This document shows, one piece after another, positions 34,057 through 44,800 of a DNA stretch of 64,000 nt; the stretch's first letter is position 1, and every line of letters begins with the position of its first letter. A model generated the notes under the pieces. The model searched no databases, was not told where the DNA came from, and saw nothing but the letters and a program-made list of their open reading frames with translations. Origin of the DNA: Nepenthes gracilis (Eukaryota; Streptophyta; Magnoliopsida; Caryophyllales; Nepenthaceae); assembly GCA_033239525.1 (NCBI GenBank), contig BSYO01000026.1, positions 8,170,371-8,234,370 of the forward strand, written 5' to 3'. The position numbers and the translations under genes are program-made.

Positions 34057-34707
34057 TCATCGAAGAGTCTTCACCTTGAATGGGCCACATATGTCGGTGT
34101 GGACCAATTTAAGAAGATCAATCTTCCTTGTAGATGAATTGTCATTGAATGAGATCAATCGTTGCTTTCCAGCCATGTAATGAGAACAAGTCTTCAGTTG
34201 AGCTATTTTTATACCCCGAAGATAATTTTTCTTCGTCAAACAATTCAGGCCCTTCTCACCTATGTGACTCAACCGAAGGTGCCATAAGTCTGAAAGCTCC
34301 TTATCTCTAGCAACATGCACATCTCCCGCTATAATCGAGGCTTGCAACACATACAAATTGAAAACTTTTCTGCCCCGAGCCACAACTAAAGATCCTCTAG
34401 TCATCTTCCATACTCTTGCGCAGAACATGCTACAAAAGCCCTCATCATCAAGCTTGCCAACCGAGATCAGATTCAGTCGAACATCCGGGACATGTCTAAC
34501 ATCCCTCAACAGCAACTTGGTTCCATTATTTGTGGTGAGACACACATCACCATAGCCAGCAATACGGGACATAGCTTCATTGCCTATTTTCAACACTCTA
34601 AAATCACCAAGAGTGTATGATGTGAAGAACTCTTTTCGTGACGTGACATGAAGTGAAGCACCACTGTCTACCACCCAACTTGTCTCAAGGTCAACTAGAT
34701 TTACCAC
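34057..34707 (-). pseudogene. Copia protease/GAG-pre-integrase and integrase zinc region
   Basis: The 216-codon frame begins with the protease motif WVVDSGASLHVTSR. It runs through LLRDVRHVPDVRLNLISVGK into the GAG-pre-integrase HLRLSHIGEKGL and LKTCSHYMAGKQR. The usual second Cys of the HHCC zinc motif appears changed (CSHY where C-x2-C is expected). It ends at TDICGPFKVKTLR. Confidence 0.9.
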
Positions 34708-34827
34708 CTTATCCTCCTAGCACACCAGCCAAAGATTACTCCTGGTAACAACAGTTGCTCTTTCTTCCTCTCGAGTCTTGTCAGCCTTTTTCTTATTACC
34801 TTCAGCATTCTCACGCTTTTATTTATA

Positions 34828-34869
34828 GCAATGTTTCTTGATGTGGCCCTTTTTGCCACAGTGATGGCA
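34828..34869 (-). pseudogene. Copia gag zinc knuckle
   Basis: CHHCGKKGHIKKHC fits C-x2-C-x4-H-x4-C exactly. A stop follows within a few codons, between gag and protease. Confidence 0.9.
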
Positions 34870-35015
34870 CTCTAGGTTTTGGTATCTGGACTGTGACTTG
34901 CTGCGTCCTTTTTCTCCTGATTTCTGATGGCTACCTCTACTTCTTTTCCTAGATTCAGTCACCAGCACCTCAGAATGAGAAGACGATGAAGTCCCTTGTG
35001 ATCATCTAGACTCGT

Positions 35016-35573
35016 TCATGAGCAAAAAAGAATAACCTCATCCAACTTTAAGGTATCCTTGCCGAACAGTAAGGTTGTGATGATATGGTCATAGGTGGCC
35101 GGCAGAGAGGCCAATAGAACCAACGCCTTGTCCTCCTCCTTGATTTTCTCATCAAGAGCAGACATCTGCGTCAATATCCGATTAAATTCGTCCAGGTGTT
35201 TCTCAAAAATTCCTCCTTCTGATAACCGCAAGCTATAAAACTACTTCTTTACATGCAATCTTATTGTCAGAGATTTGGACTTGTAACGGTTCTCCAACTT
35301 CTCCCAAACTTTCGCCGGATCAGTTAGACCAAGAACTTCTTAGAGAGTGTTGTCCGCCAGGCACAACTTAATAGTACAATTTGCAAGATCCCTCTTGTCT
35401 TGTCATTCATCGTCGGTCATTTTTTCAGGCTTTTTGTCCTTCTTCTTCAACGCCTTTACTGTCCCTTCTCTCGTCAGGATGTTCTTCACCCTCTCTTGCC
35501 AGAGAATGAAGTTGTCCTGCCCGTTGAACTGCTCAATGCCGAACGGCAGATTCTTTGACGATGAAGATGCCAT
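35016..35573 (-). pseudogene. Copia gag, broken
   Basis: The likely start at 35573 reads MASSSSKNLPFGIEQFNGQD and continues FILWQERVKNILTREGTVKA. A second frame, 35231-35016, carries LDEFNRILTQMSALDEKIKE and LLASLPATYDHIITTLLFGK, the usual UBN2-type gag. Stops separate the two. Confidence 0.88.
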
Positions 35574-35610
35574 CGATTCAAACAAGTCACAATACCCAAC
35601 ACGAACCAAT

Positions 35611-35623
35611 ATCTTTGATACCA
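35611..35623 (-). other. primer-binding site (initiator Met tRNA type)
   Basis: TGGTATCAAAGAT on the minus strand lies two bases inside the 5' LTR. It is one change from the common Copia PBS TGGTATCAGAG. Confidence 0.8.
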
Positions 35624-35625
35624 CT

Positions 35626-36405
35626 TGTTAGAATTAAAAGTTTGTTTGAACCGTGAAAAAATACGTGATAGACGATATCAGGCACACAATAAACAATCAC
35701 GAACAAGAAAGACACAATTTTTATATGGAAAACTCCCTATGAAACGAGAAAGAAAAATCACGGGACACAGAATCTGAAATTTCCACTAGTAGTAGTTGAT
35801 CGGTTACACAAACCCCCAAATCACAAGAATTAATATCAAATAACTTGGACAGCCAGTACAAGAAGTATAAAGAATAAGAGTAGAGATAAAACCCGACAGA
35901 CGTTCTTCACAGCGAGCAAGAATCTCGTACATGGGATTACCAAAAACTGGGACTTGATTGAAAACCCGAACAGAGGCTCAATTCTTCCTCTTCTTCTTCT
36001 TCTCTTTCTTTTCTCTCTTTTTCTTCTCTGGAACGGCGCTCAGAATTCATTCAAAAAATAACCTAAAACGCAAACACACGTTTTATATAATTGGCGCGCG
36101 CTCGAGAGGGTGTCGAGCGCGCGGCGGGCGGAGGCCTGCCCTCGAGCGCATCTTGAGCGCACAGCGAGCGGGGTATATTCTGAAAAATCCGCTCGAGCCC
36201 TAGCGAGCGCACAGCGAGTAGGGCACGTTCTGAAAAATCCGCTCGAGCTCTTAGCAGGCGCACAGCGAGCGGCGGCCATACTGAAAAATCCGCTTGAACG
36301 TCTAGCAAGCTCAACTTGATCTTTCTCCATGCGGTAAAGATCTACACCTTCACCCACCACATCAAGTAGGTATGGGCCCACACGGGAGTGACCCATAACC
36401 CAACA
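35626..36405 (-). repeat. 5' LTR of the Copia element
   Basis: The LTR is 780 bp. It is longer than the partner LTR by about one ~50-bp internal repeat unit (three units at roughly 36155-36300). Confidence 0.9.
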
Positions 36406-36410
36406 CCACA
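36406..36410 (+). repeat. target-site duplication CCACA (right)
   Basis: It is identical to 30821-30825. Confidence 0.9.
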
Positions 36411-36880
36411 CCCTCAACAATGGCAATTGGCACATCCACCACCAAAATATATATATATACTCTAAAGTAGAGGGATAGGTCTTGCACATCCATTCATCCG
36501 CCAACCATTTTGGCATTAGCGTTATCATGCGTGCTGCTGTGACACTAGTTAAGAAACCCGCTTCTCCTCTATGACTACCTGAGAAGAGGACAATGCATGC
36601 TGCATACAGTGGGTTGCAGAAGGAACAAAATTGGGTGGATTCCACTCCATAGTTATACATTTTCCAAAGAAATAAAACTTTGTATTAATATACTTGTTTT
36701 GCCTATAGAACACCAAATTCTAGGCCAGGCCAACTTATGTTATCTATGAAAATCTGGGGTGGCTCTTCTTGCAACAAACAACTAGATGTACACAACTTGA
36801 AATGGACAAATACTATGCTTTGTACGTAGAAAATGTAACAATTAGTTATTTTTTAAACAACCATGTAAACTCCCGTATTT
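36411..36880. other. no recognisable gene
   Basis: This is continuous with the sequence left of 30821 before the Copia insertion. It has a short (TA)n run near 36447-36460. No family was recognised. Confidence 0.5.
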
Positions 36881-37598
36881 TAAAAATAACAAACCCTACT
36901 GTGCATTAACATCTCCGGCTTAATCGATATCATTATATATAAAAAGCCTGAAGTTACAATCAAATGAATAGACTGGATTATAACCCAATATATCTTTGAT
37001 ATAGTTAAGAATGCTCGTGGCTGCCTTTAAATGAAATGAAGTAGGAACTTCCATTTGGTAGCTAACAAATGAAACCCCCAAAAATATATATGTTATAGAA
37101 TGTAATTTGATTGAAATTAATAAAATAAATTTTAACTTAATATGCCTTTGCTATAGCAAAGAAAACTCATGGCCGCCTTTAAATGGAACGAAGTAGGATC
37201 TTCCATATACTGACAAACAAAAGCAACCCCAAATATCTATTATACAAGTTTAAATATCTTAAATTTTCAACTACATTTCCACCATTTTAATACCTTGATA
37301 AATGACTTCACACTCCGTTGTGGTAATCATCAGATTACTATTATTTGCTCTAAACTTATTAAAAACTTCTTTAGATTAATCTTTTTGGGAGATAAAAATT
37401 ACATCCTTGGTTTGGTGCACTTCAATTCCAAGATAACAAGATATAATATCAGTGTTCGTTAACAAATGAAAAAAAATGATATTGTAATTTGGGTAAAGTA
37501 CATATGCTCACAAAGATATTTAAAGAAATTCATTTTCTTGCAAAAACTTATCAATTCTAGTATACAATGTCTTTTGTGCTTGCTTCAAGCTACACAAC
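36881..37598 (-). pseudogene. degenerate Copia RT/RNase H relic, downstream part
   Basis: The minus strand from 37590 reads LCSLKQAQKTLYTRIDKFLQ and ENEFL, then CYLGIEVHQTKDVIFISQK, all standard Copia RT motifs, interrupted by stops. Two copies of the connection region follow, MEDPTSFHLKAAM (about 37205-37165) and MEVPTSFHLKAATSILNYIK (about 37065-37000), then AGDVN. The copies form a tandem duplication of about 140 bp. The relic is cut at 37598/37599 by a Gypsy LTR and resumes at 41735. Confidence 0.8.
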
Positions 37599-38299
37599 TA
37601 TCATAAAATGATATTTTTCATCGATCACCCATGTAGCATTTATCTAGCATGTCCTTTGTGTTATAAAAAAGTCAATCTTTTCTGATATTTTCACTCTAAA
37701 ATATATAAAAATATAAAACTTTTGAAGAAAATACTCTTTATTATAGAAATCAAGTATAAGAGTATGAAATGCCTCTTTATCATTCACTCTCACAAGCTCC
37801 TTCGAAAGCTACCTCTCGAGTTCTTGAAGATCAGCCACCCCCTCAATTACACATCATTCCATGGATTGACCTCACTTAGTTGCTTACTCTCTAGCCTTTT
37901 GAGCTTGATTTGCTACATTAACTTGTCACAAATAAGAGCAATTTATCCCTTTACATAGAAATACCACATCCTCAACTAATAATTAGAATTATTTTTTCAT
38001 TCTTCACTATAATTGGCAAAATTTTACCTTCTAGAATATTTAACATAAATGTTTTGCTTTTAGAATATTCAAAAAAAAATTTTACATTCTCGTTACTTAA
38101 GAACATTCTAAAACAAGTATATATCCCTCATTTTTTTTATATTTCTTTAGGCCACTTTAGATATTTTTGGAATATCCTAGATAATTATTTACTCTATATA
38201 TATACCTTTATATACATAAGATGTATATCTAAGTATCCTCTATTCATATGTCACGTCTATGTAGCGCATAACTACTATACTTTTCAACCATATGTGACA
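37599..38299 (-). repeat. 3' LTR of the nested Gypsy element
   Basis: It aligns along its length with 41039-41734. Shared landmarks include TAGATAATTATTTACT, CACTCTC/CACTCACTC followed by AAGCTC, and the minus-strand starts TGTCACATATGGTT versus TGTAACGGGTGGTT. It is heavily diverged. Confidence 0.8.
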
Positions 38300-38639
38300 T
38301 TCTCCACCACCTACTTTCACAATGCCCTTCTTGTGAAGAGGCATCACAATCTTGTAGCTCTGACCTTTCTTATCTTTGCCTCCTCCTAGCTCAACTAGAT
38401 TGTAGATGATTGCTACTCAATGCTCGACCTTAGACCAAGTCCTAGTTTGTCATTCTCTCTTGAGCAAGGCTGGTCCAATGTTAGCTCTCCCTAGAGCAGC
38501 TAAATGGCACCAATCTTTTGCACAAGCATTGGTGCTCCCTTCTTTAAGTCTCTCTCTCAAAGAAACCCCGCCATATATAGTGACCCATCACTATCCATAA
38601 TGTACAAGCATTTATCCTGCTGCATCACTTTGCCCTAAA

Positions 38640-39880
38640 CCAAGTGGAAGAACTCAATGCCTAAGATTAGTGGATAGTCATCTAGGCCCACCACTGTGAA
38701 ATCCAATTTCTTCTTCCACATGCTTCCAATCTTTACTAACCTGTCTCATACAACTCCTAAGATAGGGAGATGGGTAGAGTTTACATTCTTTATCTGGCAT
38801 ATCTTTATAACCAAATCAAGCTTACACTTATCCACAACTTCCATCATCATCAACTTATGTATTGCCCTTATATCTAGCGTTGCCATCATAGGTTTTTTCT
38901 TGATGTCAATATCCATATATATCAATCCCTAACCTTGTTGCTACTTTGGCACTGCTTGGATTTTGTAGATGTGCCGCATTGGCCCCATGCGATGTGGATC
39001 ATCCTCTATAGGATCTTCATCAACTTTTCTAATGGCATTCAAATTCCCCCATCGAGGGCAATCCCTTGTGAAGTGTAGTCCATCACATAAGAAGCATCCA
39101 CCACTACCCTTGGCTTTGTCATCCCTTTCATGGGCCTTGTGCTCACCCTTGTCTCAATCTCTACTTGAACTTAACTCGTCGAGGTGGTCCACCATCATAG
39201 GAGGGCTCCTACCACAATGCTCCTTAGATACATCTCCCCCTCTTTTGGTTTGACCACCCTGCTGGTGATCTTTGCCCAACTTGAAGTCCATCAATAACTC
39301 TGTGATGGCCATAGCATCACTCACTATCATGACTTCACACCTCTTAATTTGTGTCCTTGCCCATGGTTGTAGTCCCACAATGAAATTGAAGAATAGCTCA
39401 TCCTCAGTCATGTTAGGTACCTTTACCATTAGCTAAGCAAACTCCTTCATATAGTCACCAACCTTACCTGCCTACTTCATCTCCCTCATGTTTATAAGGG
39501 CAAGGTATTCAACATTCTTCAGCTAAAATTGCTTCATAACTTTCGTCTTGAAATCAACCTATGTTGCTATAGCACATTACCCCCTCTCCACCTTGTGACA
39601 TTTGTTATGCCACCATAGCATGGAATTTTCTATAAGATAAAGGGTTGCAGTCCTTACCTTATTTTGGTGATTGATGACCTGCGTAGCCTTAAAGTACAAC
39701 TCCATTTGTCATAAGAAGCTATCCAATTGCTTTGTGTCCCACACACTAGCAAAAGGTTTGGGCTTGGGTGTCTCCACTCTAGGTGCTTCAATAATTATCC
39801 TGCCAATCATGTCCTCTTGCATATGGCACAATCCTCCCTTATGGATACAATATTGGCGTTTAGGTCTTGCACCGTAGCTT
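38640..39880 (-). pseudogene. Gypsy gag (C-terminal half), zinc knuckle and protease remnant
   Basis: The minus strand reads PKPKPFASVWDTKQLDSFL, MELYFKATQV and LWWHNKC from the gag core (39790-39570). It continues with ELFFNFIVGLQPWARTQI (39154-39429 frame) and the knuckle CFLCDGLHFTRDC at 39096-39058 (C-x2-C-x3-H-x4-C). A RMGPMRHIYKIQAVP-like linker follows, then FTVVGLDDYPLILGIEFF from the protease tail (about 38700-38645). Several stops interrupt it. Confidence 0.8.
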
Positions 39881-39888
39881 CCAATTAT

Positions 39889-40621
39889 TGGGACCTGACT
39901 TACTATTTAAATTACAAAAAAATACGCAATAACATATGACAAACACATAACAAGTATACACAATCGACAAATGTACAATTTTTACATAAAAAATTCTCTT
40001 TTAAACGATGGAGAAAAACCACGGGACTCAATATCTGAAAATATCTCTACTATATAATATCTCGATTATACAAATCCTAAATATAATGTTAAACTACTTT
40101 GTCTCAAAATAAATTTATACAATAGAGAATGCAATATGAAAGAGAAGAAATAAAACCCAATAAAAGTTCTTCTCAACAGTAAGAACAATGTACCTATGGT
40201 CGACGGAGATTGAAACTCTATTTGAAATATAAATGGATGCACAAATATTTCTTGTCTCTCTTTTCTCTCTCTTTCTCTTCTTTTCTCTCAAAATGGTGCT
40301 CAGATTGCAGTGGTTCAATCCTAACGCGCATTAGCCATATTTTTATCCTCCAGGCTGCGTTCGAATGCCTATCGGGCCCTCATCAAGTGTCCACCTTCTG
40401 GAAAACGCACCTCGAGTGCTCCTCAAGTGCCCACCTTTTGGAAAACGCACCTCGGGTGCTCGTCAAATGACAGGGACTTCCGTAAATTGCACTTAAGGTA
40501 CGACTCGGGTGTGATATTGCCGAAATTAGTACCTTAGGCCTTCACTGCGCGTATAATTCGTACCACCAATTGACACATCAAATGAGTATAAACCTACGTG
40601 GGGATGATCCATAACCTAACA
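39889..40621 (-). mobile_element. solo Copia LTR inserted in the Gypsy gag
   Basis: It is similar to the Copia LTRs at 30826 and 35626. Shared features are the AATTTTTACATAAAAAATTC block, the GGAGAAAAACCACGGGAC block, a CTCTTTTCTCTC tract and a closing GGGATGATCCATAACCTAACA. GC-rich units AAAACGCACCTCGAGTGCTC repeat two or three times, like the internal repeat of the other LTRs. No internal Copia domains accompany it. A clear target duplication was not found. Confidence 0.7.
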
Positions 40622-40830
40622 TCAACTTGTCATCATATCTTGCAACATCCCCCTGAATGCCGCTATGTTTGTATCTAGCTCCGCCATTGTAGATTCTACT
40701 GTATCCACCAACGTATCCTTCAAATCTCGAAACTCCCTCTTAAGTTTGTCAAAGCCTTCCCCTAGGCCTTTAACATCTTCGAAGACTTCTTCCACCTGAG
40801 AAAGTCTCAACTTGAACTAAGAGAAAGAGT
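40622..40830 (-). pseudogene. Gypsy gag N-terminal coiled-coil fragment
   Basis: The frame 40810-40622 reads RLSQVEEVFEDVKGLGEGFD and then ...VESTMAELDTNIAAFRGML. This is the heptad-rich N-terminus common in plant Gypsy gag. It is separated from the rest of gag by the solo LTR. Confidence 0.7.
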
Positions 40831-41038
40831 CCTTGGAGGTACCTCATATGCACTTCCTCTTAGCTGGCACCTCACCTCCATGATGCTTGCCACTTTAGTT
40901 ATGTTGCCCTCTAACACGGTAATGGTTACCCCTTATAGTAACGTTGGCTAGCTTGTACATAGCCTTAGTCTTCTGTCGACGTTGTTCAGTGTAACTATCC
41001 CATGTAGCTTGCTCATGAAACTTGTCTATAATAGCACC

Positions 41039-41734
41039 TGTTATAAGATAACAATTTTTTGTTAGTTACTCGTGTAGCACTTGCCTAATATACTCTGTGT
41101 GACGTAAATAATTCAACCTCTTTCGATATTTTCATCCAAAAATATGTAGAGATATAAAATTTTTAGAGAAAATACTTCTTATTATAGAAGTAATGTACAA
41201 TAGTATAAAACACTACTTTGTCACTCACTCCTAAAAGCTCTCTCTCAAGCTACCCCTTAAGCTCTTCAAAACTGGTTATCCCTCGTTTACACACCATCCT
41301 TTAATTTCACCTTACATGGTTTTACTTGAGTTGTTTGCTTCCTAACATCTTGAGTGAGATTAGCTTTTATAATTTGCCTCAAATTAGAGAAATTTATTCT
41401 TTTATATAGGAATGTCACCTCTTCAATTAATGGTTAAAATAATATTTCTATCATCTATTATGGATAGTAAAGATTCACCTTTTAAAATATTCTATGTAAA
41501 TATCTCTATTTTAAATTTTTTCACATCCTCCCAACTTAATAATATTCTAGAGTAAGTATACATCTATCCCTTTTTATAATTTTCTAAGTTATTCTAAAAC
41601 TTTTTAAAATCTCTTAGATAATTATTTACTTTATACATATATATTTATACACATAAACTATACATGTGGGGGTCCTTTGTTTACATGTCATGTCTACATT
41701 GCGTATAACCTCTACTTCTTAACCACCCGTTACA
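41039..41734 (-). repeat. 5' LTR of the nested Gypsy element
   Basis: This is the partner of 37599-38299. On the minus strand it is followed by GGTGCTATTATAGACAAG, a position and form suggesting a degraded primer-binding site. Confidence 0.8.
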
Positions 41735-41810
41735 TAATGCTTTATTTAACCACAAAACTTTTATCTTTCTTATCCTTCGATAATATAGTCTTAAGGATTG
41801 TTGCATATAA
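41735..41810 (-). pseudogene. Copia RT relic, upstream part
   Basis: The minus strand reads MQQSLRLYYRRIRKIKVLWL then NKAL. It corresponds to the stretch just before YGLKQ in Copia RT, and continues at 37598 on the other side of the Gypsy element. Confidence 0.65.
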
Positions 41811-44800
41811 TCATCTTTTTCAAGGAAAATATGGCGATTTGAGCTCAAATTATTAGACTTGATCTAGACAACTCATCGTAGAAATCTCAAATCATATAAC
41901 TATAAAATATAATTATAAATTTGAACATTCTCTAATCACATAGCTATCATCTCTTTACAACATCAAACAAATAACTTAAAAATAATATAAACACTACTAA
42001 ATGACAAGGGTTACAACCCGAGAGAAAATCACCCATTCTCTATCGCCGCATGTCATGTCCATCACTAAAAGAAAATTAGCTATAAATCTCTAGAATCTTT
42101 ACTATCTAAAAATTTCACAGAAAATAAAAGATCCCTCACTAGCACTACATACTCAACTTGAATATAAAGCCAATAAAATATAATAGTAAATCAAATATCT
42201 AATAAATGATAATAAATAATAATGTATAATAATCAATAATCTTATCAGATAACAATATTAAATATATAAAAATAATAATAGTAATGTAAAGTTCAATAAT
42301 AAACTCTATCAAAAATACTATCACTAATTGTAACTACAATTCTAAAAAATAACAAAAATAAGTCCCACCAAAGTCTCGTACCACGAAGATAAAAAACTTA
42401 TGTAAAATCTGAATCTTATTAATAATAAAACGGATCCCTCAAAGTACAATGTCATGAGAAATATTGAGATTCCCTAGATCCAAATATTAGTATAAATGAC
42501 CTAGATACTTTAAATATGAATAACAATAAAGTATCATGGATTTCATAAAATTTAAATCTCACTGAATCCAATTCATAAATTCATACAAAATGCAACTCAT
42601 GGATTTTGCTAAATTTGAAATTAAAAAAGTATCAATAATAACAAAATATCATAATGATCTCCTAAATTTTATTCTACCATTGTGAGCAAAATGTTGTATA
42701 TGTCTTCCCCATCAACTAAGTATATACCACGAGAAAACTGATACTCACAAGTTTGATATATAATCAAATCTATTGTCTATCAAGACTATCAAATAAATTA
42801 TAGATATTTCACCGTGTATATTTTCTCTGCTTACAAAAGGTACGAAAATAACCGTGCCCAACTCCTCTCCACTCATAAAGTAGCCTATATAGTGGTTTCA
42901 ATGCTACACTTTGAATCATTTGGCCATCTCTCATACATAAAACTCAACATATCAAGCCCATATATCATCATGATATCTCTCGATATTAGATCATATAATA
43001 GTTATGTTGCTACAATTATCCCTCCATATTAAGTAATATACCTCATAACTATCATGGTATCGAAATCAATATTAGACGACTATTGACTATACTAAAATTT
43101 CGAGTTTCCATATTCCTTAAAATTATAGTATATTTATATAATCTCATTTATTTTAACTGTAAGAAGCTAATAACAAACTCTGAGTATATCGCAAGGAACT
43201 TCACAACATACATTGATAAAAGTATCGTTTGGTGATAATAAAGACTGTATTCATATGACCAAGACTAACATAAAGAAGGTTATCACCGAGAGAAATGAGA
43301 AATATCAATGAATGTACTAAGTATCTGATTACTAGTAACTAAGCCCTGTGACTCATAAACAATACAGCTAAACACCAAATCCAATCCCATAAAATGACAG
43401 CTACTAAATTGGGTTCACTAATGTTCGAACATCCACTCAGATGTCGCCTTGTACACTGGCTTGTAGGATTCTATCCACTTATTATTAATCTTACCAATTT
43501 GCTAATCTCACTTCAAAGGCAAAAAATAATAAAATACACACCACTTTTACCTTTATCAAATGAAATCTGAGAAATACCACTTTTATTCTAAATCCATCTC
43601 AACGTTCAAGTACCAATCTTACTCTAGCGCTAAATTATTAGCATAAAGAAATCGAGATATTTATAATTATAATTCAATAATAAGGCATACAACAATATAA
43701 CTTGAATCTTAATTAAATAAGTTACCACAGTCCAAAAGTATTCGATCGTCTACTGATTCTTAAAGAATAACGAGGGTTACGAAAACTAAACATCATCAGC
43801 ACAAGAATATCTCACTGTCGGTTATAGTGAGATCAAAACCAAAGATTGGTACACCTCCTTCATCTACGAGAAAATACGATATTCTATATCTATTTAATTA
43901 ATGCTTGCCATTTTTGCTTAGATCGATAACCTGTTTTGCTTCAAGTCAGAAACGTTAGCCATGCAATACTATTCCGGAACACGAAGAACATCAATTCTGC
44001 AGGATACTATAACTTTTAGCCGATGGGAGTTTATTTACTCCAATTTCTCCATGACTCAATTAACTACAAAATTTTACAGAAAGTTAATAACCGGAATTCC
44101 CACTCTAAAAAGTCACCACCCTGATTATTTGCTTCTTTACGTACATATATACATATATTACTGATATTGTTCATCTTCTTCTTAACCTACCAGTACTATT
44201 CTTCTTTGTTGCAGTGGAATCCCTCCTCACTGCAATCCATTGCTTCCGGCTACATTTGAGCAACTAACAAATTTAATGAAGCCTTACATTCGATTTCAAC
44301 ATACAGAGACCATGCTGTGTTTTCAAGCCGAAGGAAGTAGACATTGATTGGATGTGAATCTACTTGAACCACAACGGATTTTAAGGAGGAGCAGCACAGG
44401 AACTAGAAAGTGAAAGCACTTGAAAGAAGATGGAACATATAAACACAAGGATTATCACTTGCCTTTGTTGTCAGACACAGCAAAACAGGGCAATGTTGCT
44501 GTGGCAACAAGTAGCAGAAGCAACAGCACGGCAGCTCATGGCGGCGTTCGGCTGTAGTAGCTTCAACAATGGTAGCAACTGTGGTGGCCTAAACCCGAAT
44601 CACACGACCAAACCCAAATCGATCACGCAAAAAACTAAACTAATAAATACTCATTATAAATACATTATTAACAAAATAACCATAATAAATATCATCTCCT
44701 CGAAACAAGAAAAACTATAAATATCTACAATATTTCAACTCTGGAGAATGTAGTCCGGATAAAAATATCTAAAAACTAATAAAATAATAGAGAAGTTCCA

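Larger units (their letters stand above)
30826..36405 (-). mobile_element. complete but decayed Copia retrotransposon (TNT1/Tork-like)
   Basis: Two LTRs (30826-31557 and 35626-36405) are flanked by a perfect CCACA duplication. On the minus strand the order is LTR, PBS, gag with zinc knuckle, GAG-pre-integrase, integrase, reverse transcriptase, RNase H, LTR. Integrase before RT defines Copia. The pol motifs resemble the TNT 1-94 family. Stops and frameshifts break the polyprotein into at least eight frames, so it cannot encode an intact product. Confidence 0.93.
37599..41734 (-). mobile_element. truncated Gypsy retrotransposon nested in a Copia relic
   Basis: Two diverged LTRs (37599-38299 and 41039-41734) enclose gag and protease remnants on the minus strand. 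No RT, RNase H or integrase motif was found between the protease remnant (about 38700) and the 3' LTR, so most of pol is deleted. A purine tract (GTAGGTGGTGGAGAA) precedes the 3' LTR. The element sits between the LNKAL and SLKQAQK halves of a Copia RT. Its own gag is interrupted by a solo LTR. The flanking 5-mers no longer match. Confidence 0.8.

Noticed and set aside
44430..44720. 96-codon frame with Gln/Ala-rich start
   Set aside because: Low-complexity CAGCA repeat in an AT-rich repeat region. Similar patches elsewhere are non-coding.
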